From Lucinisca nassula (Eukaryota > Mollusca > Bivalvia > Lucinida > Lucinidae): a stretch of DNA of 64,000 nucleotides. The stretch spans positions 118,167,037 to 118,231,036 of the forward strand of contig OY757011.1 of NCBI GenBank assembly GCA_963580285.1, given 5' to 3'. Positions 42,480 to 51,898 of this stretch are shown one piece after another. The translations under genes and the position numbers were made by a program. Under the pieces are notes generated by a model. The model did no database searches and was not told the origin of the DNA. It saw nothing but the letters and a program-made list of their open reading frames with translations. Within the stretch, counting starts at the first letter, position 1; every line of letters starts with the position of its first letter.

Positions 42480-42808
42480 TTGTTTGACTAGCAAGGTTTC
42501 TTTTTTGTTGTTTATTTTTTTGTTGTTTGACTAACACGGTTTCTTTTTTGTTGTTTGACTAACATGGCTTTGTTTTTTGTTGTTTGACTAACATGGTTTC
42601 TTTTTTTTTGTTGTTTGACTAACATGGTTTCTTTTTTGTTGTTTGACTAACATGGTTTCTTTTTGTTGTTTGACTAACATGGGTTTCTTTTTTTGTTGAT
42701 TGACTAACATGGTTTCTTTTTTGTTGTTTGACTAACATGGGTTTCTTTTTTGTTGTTTGACTAACATGGTTTCTGTTTTGTTGTTTGACTAACATGGGTT
42801 TCTTCTTT
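42480..42808. repeat. Minisatellite, about 27-31 bp unit, about 11 copies
   Basis: Unit gtttgactaacatggtttct tttttgtt with T-run length changes. It has grown inside the right part of the interrupted 25.6 kb-type MITE, which resumes as 'tttggaccccaacaatagtg'. Confidence 0.9.
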
Positions 42809-42894
42809 GGACCCCAACAATAGTGTCACAAAGTGCCTGAAAAAGGTTGTCGTGTAGTTTGAATGAAAAAAAGGATTTCTGCCATTTTTTTCTT

Positions 42895-43300
42895 ACAAAG
42901 GAGACAACTTCCTGTTTGCTTTCCAGATATATTGGCCCCTCTGAAAAGGTGTCTAATCTAACCTTAAAGGAAAGAATTTGCTCCTGGGGCAACCATTTCT
43001 GGACTTCCTGTTTTGTTTACAATTACATTGGCCCCTCTGAAAAGGGGTCTACTCTTAAAGGAAAGAATTTGCTCCTGGGGAGACAAATTCTCATCTTCCC
43101 GTTTTCTTTACAATTACAATGGCCTCTCTGAAAGGAGTCTACTCTTAAAGGAAAGACTCTGTGCCTGTGGAGACCATTTCCAGACTGTCTGTTGTCTTTA
43201 CAATTACATTGGCCCCTCCGAAAAGGGGTCTACACTTAAAGGAAAGAATTTGCTCCTGGGGAGCAAATTCTTTCCTTTATGAGTAGACCTCTATTTACAT
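42895..43300. repeat. Family K tandem array, four units
   Basis: Units of about 90 bp ('ttacaattacattggcccct', 'gaaaaggggtctactcttaa', 'aggaaagaatttgctcctgg') starting near 42920, 43017, 43107 and 43197. The last unit ends in the complete hairpin gaatttgctcctggggagca aattctttcc. Confidence 0.8.
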
Positions 43301-43384
43301 TTATGGAAGTCAAAATGACTTTTTGAAAAGTGAAGAGTTGTCTCTCCTGAAGCCGTATCCATTCCCCTTAAAACCCCATTTTAC

Positions 43385-43562
43385 CATGTTTTCCACAGTA
43401 ACTGCGGTTAAATCCATTCCTCTCAATGCTAGTAATAGCATTGGCATCAGTGCCGTGCCAAACAAATCTCTCCAACTTGTTCTTTCTATGTTTCTGTGAA
43501 CCCATGTTCTTCTTCTTTGCCTCATACATCTCGTACAGGGTGCGATTCTGTATCCTTTCAAT
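43385..43562 (-). CDS. PARP14: PARP14-like gene, exon with catalytic histidine
   Basis: Acceptor tttatttcag ends at 43563 and donor CATG|gtaaaa starts at 43384; 178 nt, phase 0 in and 1 out. It encodes IERIQNRTLYEMYEAKKKNM ... KLERFVWHGTDANAITSIER-NGFNRSYCGKHG. IERIQN.xLxxxY is the start of the PARP catalytic core. WHGT holds the first triad residue (His, contacting NAD+), and NGFNRSY.GK is the family loop that continues into the next exon as GTYFGEGVYF. All landmark residues are intact. Confidence 0.93.
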
Positions 43563-43710
43563 CTGAAATAAATCACACGAGTAATTTCACACTGCTTACA
43601 GCTTGGATGGTTATTAACCCATTCAGATTGAGTTTCAGAGCTGGGTTCTGCCATCTTTAATTTGGTCATGTTTGTTCAAAGATTGTAAACAGTGTTTACA
43701 GTTAATATCA

Positions 43711-44013
43711 TTAACCATTGGATAATAGTGGACTCTTCCATTGTTTTATGTTGGACAAGTTCATTTGTCATAAAAGGAATGTCAGGCCTACTTTTTTGTT
43801 CTTATTCTATTTTTGACGGAGAAATCTGTTTGCAAATAGTGCAGGCCCTGATCAGACACCGCAGAACGCGGCGTCTGATCTGGGACTGCACTGTTTGCCA
43901 AGGTAGCAAAAAGTGTAGGCCCTGATGAGACGCTGTATTCTGCTGCATCTGATCTGGGCCTGCACTGTTTGCCAAGGTACCCCATTAGGGGTTTTCCGCC
44001 TACAATGGGTTAA
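43711..44013. mobile_element. TTAA-flanked MITE with duplicated hairpin
   Basis: TTAA-CCATTGGATAATAGTGG ... CGCCTACAATGGG-TTAA. Two hairpin modules in tandem (43831-43899 and about 43910-43976), each ending ctgcactgtttgccaaggta. Confidence 0.75.
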
Positions 44014-44089
44014 CAGAATGGCAGTGTAGATCCTGAGGAGACCGCTTAGTCTGTACACTGTTTGCAAAGGTATCTGTACTGGTGCACCT

Positions 44090-44265
44090 GTTTTATCTTG
44101 TCCCCAACGGGACAAGATACCATGTGGTATCTTGTCCCCCTCTGGGTTATTTTATCCTCCGGGACAAGATAACGTCGCGTTGGACAAAATAACCCAGAGG
44201 GAGACAAGATACCTTTTTGTATCTTGACCTTGGGGACAAGATACTGCTGGGGACAAGATAAACTG
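44090..44265. repeat. GGGACAAGATA palindrome cluster
   Basis: The word gggacaagata or its complement tatcttgtccc, with variants, occurs about eight times in both orientations. It forms stacked hairpins such as ttatcttgtccccaacgggacaagata and gggttattttatcctccggg ... aaaataaccc. Confidence 0.8.
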
Positions 44266-44293
44266 TTACACTGGTCTACAGAGTTGAAAGGAA

Positions 44294-44934
44294 CTAGAAA
44301 TGCGTCCATAGGACATGGATGCCCCCGCCTGAAAATATGTCTATGTTCATATTCATCCATTGACCGTGTTTAAGTTTTGGACCTTTTTTCACGTTTGACC
44401 TCTAAGTATGACCTTGACCTTGTAGGTAAGGACCTTGGTTTTCTGTAAGGCAGATTGTCTCATGATGGTCAACATTTCTGCCAAATAATTTTAAAATCCA
44501 TCTAGAGATAAGAAAGTTATTGACTGTGTTTAAGTTTCGGACCATTTTTTTACCTTTGACCTCTAAGTATGACCTTGACCTTGGAGGTATGGATCTGGGT
44601 TTGCACGTGACACATCGTCTCATGATGGTTAATATTTCTTCAAAGTAATTTTAAAATACATCCAGAAATAAGTAAGTTATTGACTGCATTTAAGTTTCGG
44701 ACCCTTTTTTTGACTTTTGACCTCTAAGTATGACCTTGACCATGGAGGTTTTGCACGTGACACGTCGTCACATGTTGGTTAACATTTCTGCCGAGTAATT
44801 TTAAAATCCATCAAGAAATAAGGAAGTTATTGACTGCGTTTAAGTTTCAGACGCACGGACGGAGGGACGGACGGACGGACAGGGGCAATGCTATATGCCC
44901 TTTCCACCATTCTTCGAATGGCGGGGGCATAATA
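44294..44934 (+). mobile_element. Arm-core element, GCCCCCGCC family, three core units
   Basis: Left arm ggacatggatgcccccgcct; three units of about 160 bp starting near 44363, 44524 and 44684 ('tttgacctctaagtatgacc ttgacc', 'catgatggtcaacatttctg', 'attttaaaatccat'); then ACGGACGGAC repeats; then right arm ccaccattcttcgaatggcgggggcataat. GCCCCCGCC is inverted at the ends. Confidence 0.8.
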
Positions 44935-45019
44935 AAAGGAATGGACAGATATACCAGGCACATTTTCATGACTTTGCTTTTCTGTGAACTGTGCCCCTCT
45001 GAAAAGGTGTCTATTCTTA

Positions 45020-45165
45020 TAAAACAAATGTGTTACATCCAAGTAAAAATGTACAGATTACATGTATATAGAAAAATTATCATTTATAGTAATTTTTCTA
45101 TATAGTCTATACATTTTTCACAATCCATTATCAAACCTTGTTATATCCAAAATTGTTATAATGAA
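45020..45165. repeat. Fragment of the 25.6 kb-type MITE
   Basis: Hairpin gtatatagaaaaattatcat / agtaatttttctatatagtc and 'ttatatccaaaattgttata'. Confidence 0.55.
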
Positions 45166-45389
45166 TAGTCTTTTTTCCTCCTGTAAAACAAATGCTTTTC
45201 TTCTTCAGTAGTTCCATACTGATGGTGGTTACTACTGAAACATGTGGTTCTGAATGAGTTGTTTCCCCTGAAAGTGATTCTATTCTCCTTAACCCTTCTC
45301 TTGCTGAATATTCAGATAAGCCACACCCATTTCTGACTTTGAACCAACCAAATTTCTTGATGTAATTTATTGCTACAAATTCATAAACT

Positions 45390-45700
45390 GAATGCCAAAC
45401 AGTGTAGATCCTGATCAGATGGCTTCTTCAGAAGCCATCTGATCTGGATCTACACTGTTTGCAAAGCTAGGGGTTGTCACAAACAGCAAGATAAGGGTTA
45501 ATTAAACCCATATTTTTGACAATGGAATATTCCACTATATGAGTTTGGATTGGTTCATTTCCAATTATAGGGGTGTCAGGTGTTTTGTGTGCAGTAAGTT
45601 TTACAAAATTGTACATACTTTATGCAAACAGTGTAGACTTAGATCAGACGCTGTGTTCTATGGTGTCTGATCTGGGTCTTCACTGCCCATGTCCCAAAAA
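45390..45700. repeat. Two GCAAACAGTG hairpins in MITE remnants
   Basis: 45394-45464 (gccaaacagtgtagatcctg ... ggatctacactgtttgc, clean) and 45628-45690 (atgcaaacagtgtagactta ... gggtcttcactgccca). Confidence 0.7.
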
Positions 45701-46131
45701 TCGCCTGCTAGGCATATATGGGTTTACATTTCTGTCAGAGTTGCCACCACTTTTCCCACAATCTAATTTTCGTTTTCACCAATTAAAATGCCCAAATTCG
45801 ATGGCCTTTAAAATCCTGCATTTGCAGAATACTCTAGATTTCCTAAATGGTTGAAAGAATAATATTACAGACATCAACATACAGCTGCAATCCTTTGACT
45901 GTCTTTTAATTTATATAAAAGCAATGATAAATAACTAGATTAGCATGAAACATTACCTCAAAATTGTCAATGAAATAGAGCTTTTTGTCTTAAAATTACA
46001 AAACATACTGACTTTTGAAAATTTAAATTTTGATAACCTGTTTTCCAAATTCCCTGACTTTTAATTGACCTTGAAACTTTTCAAAATTTTGCAGACTTTT
46101 CCCTGAAGGTGGCCGACTATCTTGAACCTAC
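45701..46131. other. Intron sequence, no feature
   Basis: AT-rich intron of the PARP14-like gene without recognisable repeat. Confidence 0.5.
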
Positions 46132-46313
46132 CTTGACTACTTTAATGTTCTGCTTGTTCGGAATTTTATTTGCATATGGCCCTGAATTCACCTGTGTGGT
46201 GAATTCTTTCTCTACGTCTTTGTATTCCTGTGACTTGTTATCAATATAAACAACCCGGAAATCTTCGTCTTTCTGCATCGGGACCCACTTGGCTGGAAGA
46301 CTGAGTCTGGCTC
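46132..46313 (-). CDS. PARP14: PARP14-like gene, exon at start of catalytic domain
   Basis: Acceptor tctttcccag ends at 46314 and donor AAG|gtaggt begins at 46131; 182 nt, enters with two bases, leaves in phase 0. Reads ARLSLPAKWVPMQKDEDFRV ... SQEYKDVEKEFTTQ ... NKQNIKVVK. LPxxWxPM is the usual opening of macro-PARP catalytic domains, followed by the helix carrying S.EY..V...F. It links the WWE exon upstream to IERIQN downstream with the reading frame kept. Confidence 0.92.
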
Positions 46314-46439
46314 CTGGGAAAGATAATTTCAAATCATGCAAAACCAACAACATAAAGATGATTCCAATACAAAGCTGTATGTACAGCAGTTGCTCAATTA
46401 AAATTTAGGGGAGTCAGGTTTAGTAAGTTTTATAAATCC

Positions 46440-46580
46440 AATAAGAAAATGACTGAGCATTTTACAAATGGTGGAAGCCCTGATCAGACTCCACATTTGG
46501 CAGTCTCTGTCTGATCTGGGCCTGCACTGTTTAGGGTACCCATTTAGGGGTTTCCTGCCTGAAATGGGTCAACAAATTTA
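46440..46580. repeat. TTAA-family MITE, decayed
   Basis: acaaatggtggaagccctga ... gggcctgcactgttta hairpin, then 'acccatttaggggtttcctg' arm. Confidence 0.55.
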
Positions 46581-46639
46581 CAGAAATGAAAAAAATATCA
46601 TGTAAACAAACTAATGAAGACAATTCAAATAAGTACCCA

Positions 46640-46925
46640 CAACATATGAGCCTTATCAGGAGGAAACCTATCCTGGCCCCCGAGGTTATAAAACTATTTT
46701 CATGCTCAACTCAGCTGAGCATGAAAATTGTAATGCTCATGACTGCTTAAATACAAACAAATCAGGTAATTTTCTAGCACAGATCAGCACAGAATGTCAT
46801 TTATCCTTCACATAAAATTTAAAATGCCAACAAATGTTGGCATTTTAAAATTTATGAGCAGGATAAATTTCATGCTCAAGTGAGTTGAGCATGAGAAAAG
46901 TTTCATAACACCGGGGACCAGGTAT
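46640..46925. mobile_element. Foldback element with multiple hairpins
   Basis: Outer arms ttataaaactattttcatgc / catgagaaaagtttcataa; left hairpin catgctcaactcagctgagc atg; central hairpin aaattttaaaatgccaacaa / atgttggcattttaaaattt; right partial ctcaagtgagttgagcatg. Inverted ends cctggcccccg / ccggggaccagg. Confidence 0.75.
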
Positions 46926-47104
46926 GGCATAAAACAGACTGCTTTGCAACATGCTCCAGATAAAGTACTTTTTTATCCGAAAAAGTACGGATAAAAAGTA
47001 CCCACAACATGTGTTTTCTAATAATATGTGAACACCCCTCTTATCTGGGGCTATGTTAGCTACACAGATTAGTTACAGTCTTCAAATTTAACCTATAAAA
47101 TACC

Positions 47105-47315
47105 AATCACAACAATTGTCGTCTGCTCTGCCGTCTGTAGGTTACCTTAAAAGTAATTTTTGCAAACAATGTGGACCCAGATCATACTGCTCCTGAAGGA
47201 GCAGTCTGATCTGGGCCGACACTGTTTGCCTGTATGCACAAAAAATATTCAGCAGACGGCGTAAGCAGATAACATTTTCAGATGTAGGTTTTCTCAGCAT
47301 TTTAAGGGTTAAGAT
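47105..47315. mobile_element. MITE, third arm type, with hairpin
   Basis: 'caattgtcgtctgctctgcc' ... hairpin gcaaacaatgtggacccaga tcatactgctcc / ggagcagtctgatctgggcc gacactgtttgc at 47161-47228 ... 'cattttcagatgtaggttttctcagcattttaag'. Confidence 0.65.
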
Positions 47316-47569
47316 AAATTTCGATACAGAACCTAGAGGTACTGTGCTATCCAAGGAGAGAACACAGATGTGCTGATCACTGTTCAGATGTGCAGGCTTT
47401 TCTGCATCTTTGTTCTTTTCAAATGGCAGAACCAGGTCGTCTTACTGGTGAAATGATCTGAAATAACACTATTCCAACATTTTATACCGCAATCAGGCAT
47501 TCTAGTAACCTAATATAGGGGGTTGAATAACTGCACGGTATAATCGGAAGTGACCTGTAATAAAATGTT

Positions 47570-47714
47570 ATTAATCAAGTAATTTCGTATTAGCCTAGTT
47601 ACAGGTCGGAGGTCTGCTGTATTGGCCCGAGGCCAAAGGCCGAGGCCAATACAGCAGACTAAGAACCTGTAACTGGGACAATACGGAATTACTTGATTAA
47701 TGACAATTTTATTA
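47570..47714. repeat. Foldback, about 140 bp
   Basis: attaatcaagtaatttcgta / tacggaattacttgattaat; ccagttacaggt-type middle; ggtctgctgtattggcccga ggcc / ggccgaggccaatacagcag ac at the tip. Confidence 0.85.
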
Positions 47715-48107
47715 ATTTATTTAATAAGATTTTCAGAAGTTTCATTAAATTCTTACCTTCTCGGGCTTTATTGGTTTGAATGGTACCTTGGAATAATTGC
47801 ACACTGTTATTGTGATTGGGTCTCAACCACGGAAATAATTTCTTAAGCTAAAATAAACTATTCATTTGCAGATTTTCATACCAAATGTGAAGCGCTGAGA
47901 AACTTCTATTCAAGCGTCCATGTTTTTTCCTACGTCTCTGTGGCCTGGTGACGTCAGAAACTTTGCACTCCTTGACCTCAGGTCATATTACGTGCGCGCC
48001 ATGGCACTGAATATCTTTTAACATGACACACTGTCTGCTGTCTTTTTTTGCTTTAATAAATTTGCTAAATAATTGCTAATTGCTAATTGATTTTTTTGAA
48101 TTGCAGT

Positions 48108-48262
48108 ATAAACTAAATACATGATTAGTGTCTTTAATAATAAAATATAATCAGTTCGCCGCGACAATTTTATAGGGGTTCGCAGAAGCTAACCCCTATA
48201 AAATTGTCTAAGGCCCACCGATTATATTTTATTATTATAATAAGACACTAACCATGTATTTA
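48108..48262. repeat. Foldback, about 150 bp
   Basis: taaatacatgattagtgtct / agacactaaccatgtattta outside; aataataaaatataatc / gattatattttattatt; gacaattttataggggtt / aacccctataaaattgtc inside. Confidence 0.85.
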
Positions 48263-48444
48263 CTATATATAACATTTATGTATTTACTATATATAACATT
48301 TAACCTATTTTGATGGCAAGTCTTTTTATATCCTATGGAGATGATGAAAAAGAGAAGAATCCAGAACCTTCCCAAACTGGAAAAGCTATGGAGCTCTGTT
48401 TTGTGTAGAGTCCAAAATGGCAGGAGGAGATGTCTATTTCTTAC

Positions 48445-48853
48445 CTTTAAGAATATCTTTCCTAATCACTCGTACTTTGTCTGTTTTATCATCCTTGAGA
48501 TATTCAGTAAGTTCTTTTAAGTCAACCACATACACTTTTCCTTCAGTGTCTCTCAGTTCAACTGAGTCCTTAATTCCCTTGTAAGCTGTCTCAATTTTCA
48601 AATTTGAGATCTTTCCATATTCAATTTCCTTCACTTCTGTGGCTGTAATTTCCTCAAAATGCCATCTTATCTGGTTATACAATATGTCTGCTTCAATTTT
48701 AGTGTGTTTTTCTTTTTCATAGTCCCGACAACGTTTATGTATGGCATCTTGAGCGGCTAACACATTCTTTGCTATACCAGACACAACAATTCTAGCACCT
48801 CTCTTGTCAATTTTCACATCCACAAGTATACTTGGATCAATCATTTCCTCAAG
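48445..48853 (-). CDS. PARP14: PARP14-like gene, exon with KH-like end and WWE domain
   Basis: Acceptor ttaattcttag ends at 48854 and donor AAAG|gtaaga begins at 48444; 409 nt, phase 0 in and 1 out. The first third, LEEMIDPSILVDVKIDKRGA RIVVSGIAKNVLAAQDAIHK, looks like the end of a KH-type fold (beta strand, then helix with AAQDAI). From about codon 57, YNQIRWHFEE starts a WWE domain (first Trp visible), continuing ...NLKIETAYKGIKDSVELRD TEGKVYVVDLKELTEY... In this family WWE domains bind ADP-ribose or act in protein contacts. The WWE-to-LPAKW junction crosses the splice site in frame (G|GA). A second conserved Trp of the WWE signature is not obvious; the domain may be diverged. Confidence 0.9.
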
Positions 48854-48924
48854 CTAAGAATTAAAACGTGAGAACATTAAGAGTATCATAAATACGGGAT
48901 TCAACCTATTTACTACACAGGCTT

Positions 48925-49770
48925 CATATTTTCAGATCTGTGGTGTATTCTTTGCTTCCAAAGGATAACCCTTTTTATAGAACATATTTAACTTCACTAC
49001 AGCTGGTGTGTGGGAATGTGTGGTGGCGGTAAAACGTCTCCCTGTCCTACATCATAGTGTAGATTAATTTTCTTGTCCTTTGGGACCATTGATTCCATTG
49101 TGGAGTTTTGAAAATATCTGAGGGTCACTGATGAGGCCTAATTGGCCGAAACTAGCTAGTCTGGCCCAGAAAACATATACACTCCATATTTTCAGATCTG
49201 TGGTGTATTCTTTGCTTCCAAAGGATAACCCTTTTTATAGAACATATTTAACTTCACTACAGCTGATGTGTGGGAAAGTGTGGTGGCGGTAAAACGTCTC
49301 CCTGCCCTACATCATAGTGTAGATTATATTTTCTTGTCCTTTGGGACCATTGATTCCATTGTGGAGTTTTGAAAATATCTGAGGGTCACTGATGAGGCCT
49401 AATTGGCCGAAACTAGCTAGTCTGGCCCAGAAAACATATACACTCCATATTTTCAGATCTGTGGTGTATTCTTTGCTTCCAAAGGATAACCCTTTTTATA
49501 GAACATATTTAACTTCACTACAGCTGATGTGTGGGAATGTGTGGTGGAGGTAAAACGTCTCCCTGCCCTACATCATAGTGTAGATTATATTTTCTTGTCC
49601 TTTGGGACCATTGATTCCATTGTGGAGTTTTGAAAATATCTGAGGGTCACTGATGAGGCCTAATTGGCCGAAACTAGCTAGTCTGGCCCAGAAAACATAT
49701 ACACTCCATATTTTCAGATCTGTGGTGTATTCTTTGCTTCCAAAGGATAACCCTTTTTATAGAACATATT
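48925..49770 (+). repeat. R260 tandem array, just over three units, intronic
   Basis: Units of about 260 bp begin catattttcagatctgtggt near 48927, 49186, 49446 and 49703 and contain 'tctttgcttccaaaggataa', 'tcctttgggaccattgattc', 'gaggcctaattggccgaaac', 'tagctagtctggcccagaaa'. Successive units differ by only a few bases, implying recent amplification. The same repeat occurs inverted at 11386-11812. Confidence 0.9.
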
Positions 49771-49879
49771 CTAATAGCACATACCAAGGGGAATTTGAAG
49801 AAAATTTCAGCAAAGGCACACTGTTTTTTGCATATTTTGGAGGTGATCGTCATAGCGCCAGAACAAGGCTAATTAAGTG

Positions 49880-50045
49880 ATATTTTCTTATTTCTTCATG
49901 AAAACATATATGTTGTGGGTACTTGTTAGAATTGCCTCAAAGAGGCGACTCTAACAAATACCCACAACAAATACTTCTGGTAAGAAATGAGGAAAATTAT
50001 CTCGTAATTATCTTTGTTAGACCTCCTTATCAGAGCTACGTGAAC
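49880..50045. mobile_element. Hairpin MITE, third H subfamily
   Basis: ttgtgggtacttgttagaat tgcctc / gaggcgactctaacaaatac ccacaa with 'cttatttcttcatgaaaaca' / 'ctggtaagaaatgagg' flanks. Confidence 0.65.
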
Positions 50046-50099
50046 ACAGCTTGTACATTTGGTAAAAATTATCATGTTTTATACTTGTTTTGATGAGTT

Positions 50100-50328
50100 T
50101 AAGCCATTTTGTACCAAATGGAATCTTCTTCCTTATATAAGCGCAGGAGTCCATCTCAAAATTAAGGGGTGCCAGGCTGTGTTTTCCTCCAAATTGACTT
50201 GGAAAATGGCAGAACTTTCTGAAAATGATGAAGGCTCTGATCAGACGCTGCATTCTGCGGCGTCTGAGCTGGGCCTGCACTGATTACCATGGTACCTGTT
50301 TTGGGGTTTCTGGTACAAAATGGGTTAA
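50100..50328. mobile_element. TTAA-flanked MITE, full copy (reverse polarity)
   Basis: TTAA-GCCATTTTGTACCAAATGG ... TTTCTGGTACAAAATGGG-TTAA; the block 'gcaggagtccatctcaaaat' precedes the hairpin, opposite to the 41.5 kb copy. Confidence 0.75.
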
Positions 50329-50460
50329 AGGATGGTAAAGTCTGGGTAAATATGTTTTTCAGCAACTTCTTGGCTTAAAATTAGAAGCTCTATAATTTTA
50401 CCAGTCTACAAGTCATTTCATACCAATAGTACAGTTACAGTAACAATCCTATACTAAGAC

Positions 50461-50810
50461 AACCGTTGGGACTGTTTGATGATGATGATGATTTCGTGTT
50501 TAACGACGCGTCAACCTGGGACTGTTTGAAAATGGTCTTTAACCCTTTTTGTACCAAATGGAATCTTCCTCCTTACATAGGGCAGGAGTCCATTTCAAAA
50601 TTTAGGGGAGTCAGGTTGTGTTTTCTTCAAAATTTATTTGGAAAACGGCTTAACATTTTGCAAACAGTGTAGGCCCTGATCAGACGCCACGTTCCGTGGC
50701 GTCTGATCTGGGCCTCCACTGTTTGCCCAGGTACCCGTTTTGGGGTTTCCGGTACAAAATGGGTTAAACACTCTTTTGAACAGTCCAAAGGCGGTCTCTT
50801 TCTGGAAGAC
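50461..50810. mobile_element. 'TTAAGACC' MITE interrupted by a TTAA-flanked MITE
   Basis: 'gttgggactgtttg' and 'gggactgtttgaaaatggtc' before, and 'cttttgaacagtccaaaggc ggtctc' after, belong to the 28985-type MITE. 50539-50767 is an inserted TTAA copy: TTAA-CCCTTTTTGTACCAAATGG ... GGTACAAAATGGG-TTAA with a clean hairpin at 50660-50726. A (GAT)n run lies at 50478-50492. Confidence 0.75.
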
Positions 50811-50894
50811 ACTGAGCACTAAAAACACTGCACAGAAATTCAAAGGAGAATAAGTCTTAATTTTTGGTGGTCAGGTCTTGATTGTAGAATTTCG

Positions 50895-51040
50895 CTGTAT
50901 TCGGTTTAATTTAGGGAAATCTTTTTTGTTTCATCTTAAAAAGGTATGCTTTTTGTACTCATTACAATCGCCTCAACGAGGGGATTCTAATGAATGCACA
51001 CATACTGATGATACAAATATTATCCCCTTTAAGCCAGATT
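50895..51040. repeat. H-type hairpin in a decayed MITE
   Basis: tactcattacaatcgcctca acgaggggattctaatgaatg at about 50956-50997, with 'tagaatttcgctgtatt' before, as in 35493-35856. Confidence 0.55.
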
Positions 51041-51114
51041 TTGCTCTATAATTAACCCTCAGTGGCTCGAACTACACCTATCCCAAACAAATTTTCATTG
51101 TTCCAAAGGCATCC

Positions 51115-51297
51115 CTAAAACACGCAATATAGATTGTGGGTACTCATTAGAACCGCTTCAATGAGGCGGTTCTAACGAGTACCCACAATCTATATGTTGA
51201 GCAGAAATAAGAAAATGATCACAATTTTTCTTCTTAAAACTTTCTTCTTTCGGCGGTAAAGTTTACAATGTATTTGTATATGCGTGTTTTCGTAATG
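51115..51297 (+). mobile_element. Hairpin MITE family H, 5' truncated
   Basis: Perfect hairpin tagattgtgggtactcatta gaaccgc / gcggttctaacgagtaccca caatcta and the intact right end tatatgcgtgttttcgtaatg; left end missing. Confidence 0.75.
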
Positions 51298-51367
51298 GGT
51301 ATTTCAGTTATTACAGTTCGACTTTACTTTGTTTCAAGCAAATCATGACTAAGCAAACAAATCTTAC

Positions 51368-51606
51368 CTGAGCTTCAGAAAGACTCTTAGCCAAGTCTTC
51401 AACAATAGCAACAGGCTTTGTAATATAGGCTTTGTCAAGCTCAGCATTCAGTAAGTCCCAGCATCTATCTATGTTGGCGTATGAGTCGGACACAATCTCG
51501 ATCTCTATTGACGACATATCAGCCATTACCTGCCTCTTCTCGTGAACTGAGCGCAGACCTCTGTGTCTCATCATTCCCATTTGGGCCATCTTATCACTCA
51601 GAACAT
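51368..51606 (-). CDS. PARP14: PARP14-like gene, exon between macrodomain and KH-like region
   Basis: Acceptor tattgtcag ends at 51607 and donor CAG|gtaaga begins at 51367; 239 nt, enters with two bases, leaves in phase 0. Reads VLSDKMAQMGMMRHRGLRSV HEKRQVMADMSSIEIEIVSD SYANIDRCWDLLNAELDKAY ITKPVAIVEDLAKSLSEAQ. The SSIEIEIVSDSYANIDRCWDLLN part has a strand-helix pattern like the KH/RRM-like repeats between macrodomain 3 and WWE in PARP14. The split codon G|AT (Asp) joins the 61.7 kb exon exactly in phase. Confidence 0.88.
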
Positions 51607-51898
51607 CTGACAATATTATAAAACAGTGAAAATATATTAATCAAAAGTAATCTGTGTCCTGCTGAGTAAATAAGTTTTGCAACATCCATGCTTGAGTTTC
51701 AACCAACATTTATATCTGACTTTCAACCAGACTTTGATACAATGTATTTGTTCAGTTCATAAACTGAATCATGAACAGTGTAGATTCCTGATTAGTTGAC
51801 TTCTTCACTGATTGCACATGTGTGTGTGTGTGTGGGGGGGTTCCATTAAAGCAACAACCAGAACTGTGAAGAAGCTTTATATATAATTGCATATTAGA

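Noticed and set aside
42470..42808. Possible CRISPR-like array
   Set aside because: Units are contiguous with no unique spacers, and the genome is animal; it is a minisatellite. The same holds for 28632-28912 and 62812-63112.
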